This document shows positions 53,950 through 64,000 of a stretch of 64,000 nt of DNA, piece by piece. The position numbers and the translations under genes are program-made. The stretch is taken from assembly GCF_024323335.1 (NCBI RefSeq), contig NC_066579.1, positions 55,061,271 to 55,125,270 on the forward strand. The letters run 5' to 3'. This DNA comes from Lathyrus oleraceus (lineage: Eukaryota > Streptophyta > Magnoliopsida > Fabales > Fabaceae). The notes beneath the pieces are model-generated. The model was not told the origin of the DNA and did no database searches. It saw only the letters and a list, made by a program, of their open reading frames with translations. How positions within the stretch are numbered: the stretch's first letter is position 1; the number at the start of each line of letters is the position of its first letter.

Positions 53950-56260
53950 AAATCCATGCTATGCCTTGTATTGTTCATGATGTGCTAAGCCCATTGCAAT
54001 TTGTGGCATGTAAAATAGTAGAGTTATACATGAAAAATCTGATTTCAAAGTAATATGTCCAAAGTTGGCTTGGTATGTTTTTGTTGTTTTAGCTCGATTT
54101 AGTGTTGATAGCTGCTAGAATATGCATGAATGATGTTTGTTTGACATGTTGGTGGGTATAGTTTCATTCTTTGGGCCTGTTTGGTTCTTGATGATTTTAC
54201 ATGATGATGTTGCTTACTGTTGTTCAAAACCCTAAACCCTGCCAAGAAATCCTCATGAAATGTGTTCTGATTGCTGGTGTTGTGATGCTACATAAGTACT
54301 GATGCTATATCATTGTGTGTTTTTTGCTCAAACTTTGTTTAAAAATGACCACATAATGCTGCTGCCCAAACTTATCAGATGCCCAAAATTTCCCATGATT
54401 TTGATGCTGTTTGTTGATTGTTGTTCATGAACATGAGCTTGAAGTTGCCAAGCCATGCTGTTGTTTGTTTTTGTTTGTTTCGATGATGATGAAGTTGAAC
54501 ATGTGTGCGGCTGTTGTTGAAACCTTGTTTTTTCCAAAAATCGTGTTTTATGAAGATTGTCTATTGTTGTTGCTCATGCTGCTTGAAATATTTCAATACC
54601 TTGCTGCAGTGTAGAACATTATGAGCATGCTTAGAAAATTTACATAATCCATGCTGTTGTATGTTGTTGTGTGCTGTTGTCTGCTTTTGTTTGGGTGGCA
54701 GCATGAACATCCCCACGAGCATGCTTGTTCCAATGTTGGTTAATGTTACATGATGAACATGATGCTATACCAGGCTGTTGTGATAAACCCTCATGTTTTT
54801 CTTTCAGAACTCCAATTCATTGTGTCTTGGTTGCTATTTGTCACATGTGTGTATGCTGTTGTGTTTGCTTAAGTGAACTTGGTTTGATAATTACATGATG
54901 CTGAATGAATACTGCTGCTGTCCATGCCAAACCATAAATTCTGCTTGCTGTATGAACATTTCCAATGTTGCTGTTGTTTGGTTCTGTTTGGATGTTGGCT
55001 AAACTTGTTTGAAATTTCCCATGAGCATGCTTGTTCCAATGTTGGTTGATGTTCTATGATGATAGTTGTTGCAGGGCCTGTTGGATTATTGTTGCTGGAT
55101 GTGTTGAATGTTGTTGATTGTTGCTGTTTTCTTGTTGTTTGAATGATGATGTTAATTGTGTTGCTGCATAAGCCAAACCCTCATACTGTTTCCAGAAATC
55201 CAGCATATGTTTTGGTTGCTGTGTGTTATATGTTGCATAAATATCATGAGTGTATTATCATGTGGTGCCCACGTGGCTGTTTAATTTTATTTGATGATGA
55301 TGAACACATACTGCAATGCATATCCTGCTGCTGTTTTGCTATTTTCAGCTGTCCATAAATCCATATGGCTGGGGGCTGTTGTTATTACATGATTGTATGC
55401 TGTGAAATGCTGTTAGAGTTTTTGTGGTGCTGCTATACCATGCTATGCTAAAACCCTGTTGTTGTGATTGCTTGCTCTACTTTGTTTCATGATGATGAAA
55501 CTGAAGGCTGAAATACTGTTTGATGATGAAATCCCATGCTGTTTCGAAACCTAACTCTGCCCAGCTTGTCCTTGAATTTGTTTAAAATTTGTTTGGTGCT
55601 GTTGTTTAAAAGCTGCATGATGCTGTACATATGCCTTGCTATTGAGTGATTTTGCTCAAGACCTGTTTGGTTGCTATGTGAACATTGTTAAGTGCTATGT
55701 TGATTGTGTGATGGTTGAATTTTTGTTTTGACATTGAGCAATGCCAAGCCATGCTGCTACAATCCTGTTGATGTCTTGAACTCGTCATGAAAAAATCCAT
55801 TTGATGGTGCTATATGCTGTTGCTTGCTATTGTTTTGATGAACATGATGATGATGAATATGTCAATGCTGGCTGTTTCGAAACTTACCATGTCCAGAATT
55901 TTTCTCATAATTTTGTTGGTTTGATTATTGAATGTTGCTGTGTTCACGTGCTGTCGATTTAAATGATAAATGATGATGAATGTTGTTGTATGCTAGTCAA
56001 GTTTTTGTGTTGCTGTTGATCACCATTGCCATGTCAGTTGTTGGTTTGTTCGGATTTCAATCGATATTGAGCTTGGAGATGATGCTTGAATGCTATGCTG
56101 ATTGTGTGTTTGTTGATTGATTCTGTTTGGATGTTGACTGAACATGAGTTTGAAGTTGCCATTGCATATGCTGTTAAACCCTAGGGTTTTAGAACCCAGC
56201 TTTTGAGCTTTTGACCGTGTCCACTGTTCCATTGGATTTGGACCAATGGAAACATTTCCT
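53950..56260 (+). repeat. TG-rich expanded centre of the F LTR
   Basis: Low-complexity stretch dominated by TGCTGTTG, GTTGTT, GATGATGATG and CATGATG words in no strict period, with recurrent phrases such as CATGAGCATGCTTGTTCCAATGTTGGTT-like blocks near 54715 and 55020. It has few stop-free frames and is very poor in CpG. The D LTR has only a few hundred bases at this place. Confidence 0.7.
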
Positions 56261-57750
56261 GGTCGCCCCTGAAACGACAGCGTTTTGATTAATGAAAGCG
56301 AATATTACCAGAATGCCACCCGTTGACTTATGTTTGACCATCATGCCATGCCTTGTGTTCATACTTCACCCATATTTCACCCAATTTCACAAATCATTTT
56401 CTCATTCAATTTCATCAAAAAATTCTGAAATTTTTTCCACATGTTCACACATGAGTATAGAATTTAATTGTGAATTTTATTTAATTTTCCCATTGGTTGG
56501 TTTTTAAATGATAATTATTTTCTTCACATGTATGCCAAAATGATACATTGTGCCATTTCAATTGTAAAATTCTCATGTTATATCCAATGCCTTTGAAACT
56601 TTTTGTGGTGAAAATAGACACATTGACCTTTGTTTCCATATAGACTTTGTGCATTTCCCATTTGTGGTTTGTGAGCTTTGATTTTTGAAGTTATGTGTTA
56701 CATTTGGTGCTATACCATGATTATGTATCTTCCCAATTTTTGTTCACATGCTTCCTCTTATCCAATTGACTTCAAATTTTGCATGAATGATCCCTTGCAT
56801 GTCTAGTTCATGTATGAATTTTCTTGGAATTAATCATGCTGTTTTCCATTTGATTGAGAATTTCTTCCATATGTGGTCATTTGTTGACTTTTTGTGCTAT
56901 GCCTTGCCAAATCTTTTGTGAAATTCTCAAATCTTATTGTATATCCATGAAATTTCATATGTGATAACTAGACATCTCAAGCTTTGCATTGGTGTTAATC
57001 TCATTCATTTCTCTTCTGTTTTCAAATTGATATGATTTTTTGAAGTTGACCCATGCTTGTTGACTTTCACCATGCTTACTTGAACTTGGCTTGACTTCAT
57101 GATTTTACTTGACTGCCTTCCTCTCATCCAAATGCCATGAAATTTTACATGTATACCATGTTAGATGTTAGGATTGAGTGTGATTTATTTCATAATTTTT
57201 GAGATTGTTTAAGTTGACTTTTGAATGAAGTCTTTGCTGTTGACTTTTGTATGCTTCTCTTGCCATGCTTTGCATCCCTTTGCACATGAAATGATCATTA
57301 TGCATGATATAATTATGAATCCAATTGAGAATGCTTCTTGAATGTTTAAACTTGGTTTGGGTTGACTTTTTCTTGCTGCCTTGACTTTTTCTTTCATCTT
57401 TGACCCTAGGCTAGTCCTAGTGGTCTTCTAAGCTTACAATTGAGCTGTTTGTTTCAGGTTGAGTACCAATGCCCCAAAGACCTTTCAATTTTGATTGAGT
57501 TGGTTTGTTTATCATGTGCTAACACTTTGTTTTGTAGGTGACCCATATGCTTGAGTCTTTGTGCCTTGCACAATTGGTCCCTCTGTGGTTGACTATTGGT
57601 TATTTCCTTTTGATTTTGACTTTTGAGCTGTTTACTAATGAGTTTGACTTTTGCAGGTACTTTAGTTGCTTAAGTTCTTTGAACTTGCTTGCTTTGCTTT
57701 TTAGCATTTGCTTTGAGGTATAATTACTTCTTCTTCATGTAGTCTGGAGA

Positions 57751-57772
57751 CCCGGTCTGTTATTTGACCGGG
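57751..57772 (+). other. LTR hairpin in F
   Basis: CCCGGTC, loop TGTTATTT, GACCGGG. It is the counterpart of the D hairpin, with two compensatory pair changes and a nearly identical loop. Confidence 0.75.
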
Positions 57773-58338
57773 CAAACTGTCTGAAGTCCTCCTTAAGAGG
57801 CAATGCCTGTGTTTGTTTATATTTGTCCTAAGCAGGGAAAGTCCTTCAAATAAGGCAATTGGTGGAAGGTAGGGATAAGCAATCTATCCCCCACTATTCA
57901 GTGTGTCCTCTCTTTGCTCCCATTTCATGGTTGAAGCAATGAGATAAATACCCAAGATCTAATCGAGTCAATAATGTGGAGAGAGTTCCTACTTTCTGAA
58001 CTCCCACACTTTCTTTGATGCTCTCTCTAATCTGAGATAGAAGCAATGAGGCACACCCCTCATCTCCTATTCATCTGCTTCACCTGAGCCCCTCAATGGC
58101 CAGGTTAAGAGCGATCTTTACCCATTACAGTGGACTTTTAAAGTCAAACCCTCTTGTGTGAGCCCAATTGTTTGGCTATAGAGTGTGCTGTTTGATATTC
58201 ATTGATTGATTGATTGCTCCGTGTGCACTTGTTTGCCTGTATGCTATGCATTCATCATCATCATCAATTGCCATTAGTGCATGCTCATCTCATTTGCTTT
58301 TGTGATGCTATCATTGTTGTTTGCCCATTGAGGACAAT

Positions 58339-58905
58339 TGTAAGTCCATTGCTTTGGCATTTGTTCCTGTGATATGGAAGGATAGAGTGTAAGACCTCTT
58401 GGTCACTCATATCTTCTGTTTATCTGTTTGTATGTGAGGATACAGTTATAAGTCCCTGTAAGTTGGCATCTGCTTTCCTGTGATCATAGTTTGTTTATCT
58501 GTTTGTGTGATAGGTTGCAATTATAAGTCCCTGTAAGTTGGCATTTGCATACCTGTGATCATGTTGTTGCTTTTATTCTTGTATGTGAGGATCCACTGTA
58601 AGTCCCTGCAATGTGGCATTGGATTTCCTAGGACCATACTGTGGAGTTAACCTAAGACCAGACAGATTGGCAGTTAACTTCCATTTCTCATCTTTGTTTT
58701 TCTTTTGAGGAGATTGGTGTAAGTCCATTGAGTGGCATCCGATATCCATTTCTGTTTTAGGAGACTGGTGTAAATCCATCTATTGGTATCCGGTATCCGC
58801 TTTTATTTCTTTGCCTGTGGAGATTGGTGTAAGTCCATAGAGTGGCCTCTGACATCCCGTTTTGTTTTAGGAGATTGGTATAAGACCATTGATTGGCATC
58901 CGGTA
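58339..58905 (+). repeat. Degenerate minisatellite in the F LTR
   Basis: About nine units with GTAAGTCC or TATAAGTCC, TGGCATCYG, and a T-rich tract ending TTTTAGGAG; same family as the D array at 16372-16800 but with more units and a different order. Confidence 0.8.
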
Positions 58906-59936
58906 TCCGCCTTTCTGTGCTTTGTTTGTTTATTATTATTCATTGCTATTCCAAAGGACACACTTGAATCATCCGCTATATGATTTCAAGAAGTGAACCT
59001 TCTAAGAAGTTTTACTATCCTTCCTTCATCCATTCATCATCCATTGTGTCCTAGACTTTTCACACTTTACCTTTTCAATGTTGACATAAGTGTTGTGCAA
59101 ACTTCTTCATGTTTTCTAACTAAAAACCTGGACCCAAGTCCTTGACTTTTTTTCAAACTCATTTCATAATACTTATTTGAATTGATCTTAATCATACTCT
59201 GACTTCACTTTTCATAATCACAATCAATTAACTTTCACTCATTCACTTGTTTTGGCTTTGTCCATTAATCTTTTCACATTAGCCATAGGTTTCAATTATC
59301 TTTGTGGTTGATGTAAATCTTGCCTATCCTTAGTGAGTCGACAGTAAGACTTCCGTACTTCAAACAGGGCTAACCCCTCTAGTACGTCGAAGCTATCCTC
59401 GCATGGTGGATGTTGTTTTTGGTCGAGTGTTCTCCCATTGATAATGAAAAGCCTCAGTGCTTGTGTTTAAAACTGAATCCACCAACTTTTGGAAATCTTT
59501 TAGCCGAACTACGGCGTTTGATCCTTACCTTTGATGGAAGGTACGTAGGCAGCGGGTTCATCCGTTCGAACACAAAAATAATAACCCAATACCCAATAAA
59601 AATGTATATTCTTTTCTCATCATCCCAATCATGTTTGCACAATACATATGTCGTAACAAATAATAATTTAGCATAACAAGTGTGAAAAGGGCTCCCTAGG
59701 AGTACCTAGGACGTAGTGGGTGCCTAACACCTTCCCATTGCGTAATTTACCCCTTACCCAGAATCTCTGATCTTTTTATTAGTTTTCTACGTGTAAAACT
59801 TCTTAGGCTTTTGTTCGCTTTTTAGCCAGTCCTTTGGATAAATAAAAGTGCGGTGGCGACTCGAAATTGAATGTATCTCTTAGCTTATGGTTTAATCGAT
59901 AGATCATATAGCGACGAATACACCGCTACAGAAAAG

Positions 59937-59954
59937 TGGCGACTCTGCTGGGGA
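59937..59954 (+). other. Element F primer binding site
   Basis: TGGCGACTCTGCTGGGGA, identical to the D site and at the same 6-base distance from the LTR end. Confidence 0.88.
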
Positions 59955-60630
59955 AAGGGTAAAACATCATCCCTGGTTGTATTGCCTACTTTTCACCCTT
60001 GTTGTGATATATGTTATTATTCTTTATCTGACATACTTTTGTACAATTTGGGATGACTGTATTGATTGTAATGTGTGAATTGCTTGATATACATTTGCTG
60101 TTTGCTTTGGTGATCTGTGAGATGAGTTCTATACCCGAACTCGAGTGCACTCTAGGATAGGAGAATGGCATAGTCTTGTTGACTGGTGTGGAGTAGTCCT
60201 TAGCCAGTTGACTTGCGAGTCCATTCACTTGGTGGAGGTCATGTTGAACTAATAATGTCACACAAGTTATTTGTGGTTAGGCATTATTCTTTCAATCATG
60301 TTCCGCAGAAGCCAAGGACCTTAGTTTACCAAACCCATCTTGGCCTATTTTTAGGACCGTAGTGCGGAGGTCGTTCAGATGTCAGTTCTGATACGATTGT
60401 TACGCGATACTACACTCATAAGAGTTTCTCTTGAGAATATTCTTGGAATACGAGTATTCGTTCCTCCGATAATATTCGAAAGATGGAACGATGATTATGG
60501 GAACCTCTGATAGAACATGTCTGGCAGGTTTAAACCCTAGTACACTCCCTTTGGGTGGTTCTTAACCGAGACTCCATGCTCGTGACTCTCAACAAACCCG
60601 TGATTCGTGGTTGAGTCGTTCAAGCATTGT

Positions 60631-60792
60631 TAATATCAATGGATCCCGGATCAGGTGTAAAACCTAAAATCCACCAAAGCGGCTGGTTGATATTAGGAAT
60701 GTTTGAACCGGTTCATGTACCGTTAATATCAATGGAACTTGGGTGTCGATAAGGTGAAAACCTAAATCCACCAAAATGGATGATTGATATTA
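60631..60792 (+). other. Element F leader: two tandem stem-loops
   Basis: Loop 1: TAATATCAA (60631-60639) with TTGATATTA (60687-60695). Loop 2: TAATATCAAT (60724-60733) with ATTGATATTA (60783-60792). The linker carries GAACCGGTTC, a perfect palindrome. Same order and position as in D, about 100 bases before the ORF1 ATG. Confidence 0.8.
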
Positions 60793-60891
60793 GGGATACA
60801 TAGAGCTTTCCCACGACCTTTGTTTGGTGTGCTTTGCTTGATCCTTGAGTGTGTTTGTTGCATTCATGCATTCACGCATTCATCCGCATTC

Positions 60892-62400
60892 ATGTCATCA
60901 AAAGAGAAATTTTCAAGGAACTTAAAGGGTTTATTTGCAAAATTTTCAGACATGGAAAGACCGAAAAGGCATACAAAGAAGTACAGCTTCAAGCAGCCCG
61001 ATGTAAAAGAGTTAAGGAATCTGACATCATATGTATTAGATCCCTTGGGTTTCAAAGCTCGATATGGGAAGCTTCTGCCGTTGCTGACTACTCAAGTGGA
61101 TGAGGGATTGATGAGCACTCTTGCTCAGTTCTATGATCCGCTCTATCATTGCTTCTTATTTCCGGACTTCCAGTTGTTGCCGACTTTGGAAGAATACTCT
61201 CACCTTATTGGGATTCCTATTCTGGATCAAGTGCCGTTCAGTGGCTTAGAGAGTATTCCATCTGCTCGAGAGATTTCTAGCCTGTTGCATATAGATGAAG
61301 ATCTGATTAGAGCTAATCTGACTACCAAAGGCGGAATTCAGGGTTTTCCTTCCGAGTTCCTTATTGCTCAAGCCACTTTCTATGGGAAGGCCATGAGTGA
61401 GGATGCCTTTGAGGCTCTATTTGTGCTGCTCATCTATGGATTGGTGCTGTTTCCCAACTTTGACAAGTTCGTCGACATGAACGCTATTAGGATCTTTTCA
61501 GTCCTTAATCCAGTTCCGACCTTGTTGGGTGATGCATATGTCTCCATGCATCTGAGAAATATGAAGAATGGAGGAGTTATTGTCTGCTGTTTACCCCTGC
61601 TGTACAAGTGGTTTATTTCGCACTTGCCGCAGACAGTTGCTTTCAAGGAGAACAAGGGATGTCTACGGTGGTCTCAGAGACTCATGTCTCTCACCAATGA
61701 TGATATCACCTGGTATGATCGCGTGTATGATACCGTTCAGATCATTAATTCTTGTGGTGAATTCCCTAATGTGCCTCTTCTTGGTACATGTGGTGGGATT
61801 ACCTACAACCCTACGCTTGCACGTCGTCAGCTTGGGTTCCCCCTAAAGGATAAACCCCATAACATTCTGTTAGAAGGTGTATTCTTTCAGGAGGGTAAAG
61901 ATCCCCAAGGCCTGAAAGCCAGATTTGTCCGCGCTTGGCGCAATATTCGCATAAAGAGTAGGAATGAATTGGGTCCAAAGAACTGCATTGCTTTGGAGCC
62001 ATACACCTCTTGGGTCAGACAGAGGGCTGCTACCTACCTGATGCCATATGATCATCCGAGACCTACACTGTTGGATGTGGCTGGGCCTTCAACCCTCCCT
62101 ACCCAACGTGTAGAGGAGTTGAGAGAAGAAGACCTTTCGCGTGCCTGGATCCGCGAGAGAGAGGAATTGCTGCAGCAGCTCAAGGAGAAGGATGATATGA
62201 TTGAATTTCTCGAGCACCGAGTGATCGACGACCCGAACGACACTTGGACTTCTCTGCTTCCTCAGTCTTCCAAATTCTGGAAAAGGAAGTATGATCAACT
62301 TGCAAAGGAGAAAGCTGATATGGAGGCTGCCTATGAGAGAGAGATCAAGAAGTTGTGCGCTTCTCGTCTTCCAGCATCCCGAGCTAATAGGGATCCATAG
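60892..62400 (+). CDS. Element F ORF1: Ogre accessory protein, plant-mobile-domain-like
   Basis: About 502 residues, intact. I use the ATG at 60892 (MSSKEKFSRNLKG), since the in-frame sequence upstream is leader. It is highly similar to D ORF1 over its length, with many substitutions being synonymous or conservative, consistent with past selection on the protein. Same features: plant-mobile-domain-like centre (TLEEYSHLIGIPIL), conserved QGLKARFVRAW and ALEPYTSWVRQR, C-terminal coiled coils (REREELLQQLKEKDDMIEFL). Function unknown. Confidence 0.88.
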   Translation: MSSKEKFSRNLKGLFAKFSDMERPKRHTKKYSFKQPDVKELRNLTSYVLDPLGFKARYGKLLPLLTTQVDEGLMSTLAQFYDPLYHCFLFPDFQLLPTLEEYSHLIGIPILDQVPFSGLESIPSAREISSLLHIDEDLIRANLTTKGGIQGFPSEFLIAQATFYGKAMSEDAFEALFVLLIYGLVLFPNFDKFVDMNAIRIFSVLNPVPTLLGDAYVSMHLRNMKNGGVIVCCLPLLYKWFISHLPQTVAFKENKGCLRWSQRLMSLTNDDITWYDRVYDTVQIINSCGEFPNVPLLGTCGGITYNPTLARRQLGFPLKDKPHNILLEGVFFQEGKDPQGLKARFVRAWRNIRIKSRNELGPKNCIALEPYTSWVRQRAATYLMPYDHPRPTLLDVAGPSTLPTQRVEELREEDLSRAWIREREELLQQLKEKDDMIEFLEHRVIDDPNDTWTSLLPQSSKFWKRKYDQLAKEKADMEAAYEREIKKLCASRLPASRANRDP

Positions 62401-62697
62401 GATGTCATTTACCTTTTCTCTTTGTAATAATTGAATCAAGAATGCTGTACTTCTTTGTCTTAGTATTTTGAATGAAATATTTTCCATGAACAGTCAAAAT
62501 GTTTAATATTCAAAATATTGCAAATGTACCCTGAGGGTTCCTTGAAAATCAAAGCATTTGCACCAAGCATTTCATGCATCATTCCTGCATAAACAGGTAC
62601 CTTTTTCTGGTCTTCTGGTTCTAACCCTTTGATCTTCATTTATTTTGAAGACAAGCTGACTCACCGGTATTATACGAGGGTCAACTCTGCAAGGATT
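62401..62697 (+). other. Element F ORF1-gag junction with candidate intron 62424-62596
   Basis: CTCTTT/GTAATA at 62424 and GCATAAACAG ending 62596 parallel the D sites. An in-frame TAA at 62590-62592 lies just upstream of the acceptor; after it the gag frame is open to the ATG at 62698 and conserved with D (FIYFEDKLTHRYYTR). Confidence 0.45.
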
Positions 62698-64000
62698 ATG
62701 GAGCAATTGGAACAAGAGAACCAGACTTTGAGAGATGAAGTCGCCAGACTTGGCGCTCTGATGGAGCAACTTCTCGCTGCCCAGAATCAGCCTGCTCCTC
62801 AGCCAGCAACTCCCGTTCAGCGGACGGTTATATCTGAGATAGCTACCTCAACGGTGCCTGTCAGTGCCCATCAGCCAAGTGCTATGCCTCCCGGTTTTCC
62901 TTGGGGGATGCCTCCTGGCTTCATGCCCGATCTGCCAGCTCCAACGTTTGCTCAAATGCCGGCATCTAGCCCGGTCCCTATTCCTGTTCCTCCTGTCGTG
63001 CATACCATGCCTAGGGTAGACGACACCATCTATCACTCCGAAGCTTCTGAAGGCTCAGATGTTCATGAGAAGATGGATGCTATGAACGATCAATTCCTCG
63101 AGCTGAGAAAGGAATTGAGAACTCTTAGAGGCAAAGATCTCTTCGGCAAGTCAGCAGCCGAACTTTGTCTAGTTCCCGGTGTGAAAATACCAGTTAAATT
63201 CAAGGTCCCAGACTTTGAAAAGTATAAAGGGAACACTTGTCCTTTGGCACACTTGGTTATGTATGCCAGAAAGATGTCCACGCAGACAGACAACGATCAA
63301 CTCTTGATCCACTACTTTCAAGACAGTTTGTCTGGTGCTGCCCTACGTTGGTACATGAGCCTGGACAGCGTCAACATCCGCTCTTTCAACGACCTTGGCG
63401 AAGCTTTCGTCAAGCAATATAAATACAACGTTGACATGGCGCCTGACAGAGATCAACTCAGGTCTATGTCACAAAAGGACAAAGAATCGTTCAAGGAGTA
63501 CGCCCAGAGATGGCGTGAGCTGGCAGCTCAAATCACTCCACCATTAGAAGAGAAGGAGATGACCAAGATCTTCCTGAAAACTCTTGGGTCATTTTATTAT
63601 GAGAGAATGGTGGCCAGCGCTCCCTCTGATTTCACCGAGATGGTGAACATGGGGATGCGTCTTGAAGAAGGTGTCCGTGAAGGACGGTTGGCTAAAGATG
63701 ATGGTTCTTCCTCTAAGCGTTATGGAGCGTTTAAGAGGAAAGAAGGTGAAGCGCATGCTGTGCAGTCTCAGCCAAAGCATCGAAGACCCTCTGTTCAGAG
63801 GAAGCCTGCACATCGTGCCAAACATCAGCATCAGGTGGCTAGTGTGGCGCCTGTATTTAAGGATAATGCTCAGCAGTATCAGCATCAGCAGCAATATCCA
63901 CAACCGCAATATCAACAGCAACAGCAGCGTCCACAACAACAGGCTTACCAGCCTCGTGGAAGTACGACCAATCAAGCAAATGTGAGCTATGATAGGAAGA
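62698..64000 (+). CDS. Element F gag (5' part of gag-protease ORF), runs off the edge
   Basis: Starts at MEQLEQENQTLRDEV with a short coiled coil, then a Pro-rich linker, the gag domain (SLSGAALRWYMSLD, FKEYAQRWRELA, NMGMRLEEGVREGRL) and the Gln-rich stretch (63870-63950). Open to the last base. Very similar to the D gag. The coding conservation begins upstream of this ATG, so the true N-terminus may be longer. Confidence 0.9.
   Translation, partial: MEQLEQENQTLRDEVARLGALMEQLLAAQNQPAPQPATPVQRTVISEIATSTVPVSAHQPSAMPPGFPWGMPPGFMPDLPAPTFAQMPASSPVPIPVPPVVHTMPRVDDTIYHSEASEGSDVHEKMDAMNDQFLELRKELRTLRGKDLFGKSAAELCLVPGVKIPVKFKVPDFEKYKGNTCPLAHLVMYARKMSTQTDNDQLLIHYFQDSLSGAALRWYMSLDSVNIRSFNDLGEAFVKQYKYNVDMAPDRDQLRSMSQKDKESFKEYAQRWRELAAQITPPLEEKEMTKIFLKTLGSFYYERMVASAPSDFTEMVNMGMRLEEGVREGRLAKDDGSSSKRYGAFKRKEGEAHAVQSQPKHRRPSVQRKPAHRAKHQHQVASVAPVFKDNAQQYQHQQQYPQPQYQQQQQRPQQQAYQPRGSTTNQANVSYDRK

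Larger units (their letters stand above)
52249..59930 (+). repeat. Element F 5' LTR (7,682 bp)
   Basis: Begins TGTAAGACCCCAATTTTG, ends AATACACCGCTACA. The first 1.7 kb and the last 2.2 kb align with the D LTR; the middle is about 2.2 kb longer. TATAAA at 53551-53556, AATAAA at 59841-59846, primer-site echo GTGGCGACTC at 59853-59862. No inserted element with recognisable ends is seen in it, and no gene. Confidence 0.9.
52249..64000 (+). mobile_element. Element F: Ogre retrotransposon, 5' part
   Basis: 5' LTR, primer site, leader, complete ORF1 and the start of gag; the rest is beyond the right edge. It sits in the C 3' UTR; the left-flank pentamer CTCCC (52244-52248) would be the target duplication. 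All visible coding sequence is open, so this may be the least damaged Ogre in the window. Confidence 0.9.

Noticed and set aside
52249..59930. This LTR as the 3' LTR of element C
   Set aside because: It is followed by a PBS and ORF1, so it is a 5' LTR; the C 3' UTR stops after about 840 bp instead of about 4.4 kb and no polypurine tract precedes the LTR.

Overview
The window is plant DNA made almost entirely of LTR retrotransposons inserted into one another; I see no host gene, rRNA, tRNA gene or CRISPR array. Very large Ogre-type Ty3/gypsy elements (LTRs starting TGTAAGACCCC, an extra ORF before gag, an intron between protease and reverse transcriptase, two RNase H domains, LTRs of 5-8 kb) point to a legume with a large genome, most likely tribe Fabeae (pea, vetch, Lathyrus). 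That assignment rests on family knowledge, not on a database search.

Six elements can be separated (letters are mine). C is an old Ogre copy (+ strand) and is the substrate: its visible pieces are 10281-13762 and 49757-52248. B (- strand, 3865-10280) is a chromovirus, probably Tekay/Del type, inserted in the gag-pro ORF of C. A (- strand, from the left edge to 3864) is a related chromovirus lacking gag, inserted in B where the chromodomain should begin. D (+, 13763-49756) is a nearly complete Ogre inserted in the second RNase H domain of C, with target duplication CACAC at both ends. E (-, 36257-48524) is an Athila-type element inserted in the 3' LTR of D, with target duplication GCATC. F (+, 52249 to the right edge) is another Ogre inserted in the 3' untranslated part of C, with an unusually long 7.7 kb LTR and intact ORF1 and gag as far as visible.

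Nesting order: C first; then B, D and F into C; A into B; E into D. C, D and E carry stop codons, mostly C-to-T type (CGA to TGA, CAG to TAG), plus frameshifts, so none is autonomous as it stands. ORF1 is intact in both D and F.

The most interesting material is noncoding. The 3' untranslated region of D holds many same-strand degenerate copies of an 18-base sequence complementary to its own primer binding site, that is, copies of the primer tRNA 3' end. Three stem-loops of one architecture follow the Ogre pol stop codon in both C and D. Two tandem long stem-loops precede ORF1 in D and F. An LTR hairpin shows two compensatory base-pair changes between D and F. Coding-type conservation runs upstream of the gag ATG in D and F and begins at an acceptor-like site, suggesting a second intron. 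In E, arrays of short dyads with co-varying arms lie just upstream of the LTR TATA box, and again upstream of a TATA-like site ahead of the 3' accessory ORF, which looks like an internal promoter.
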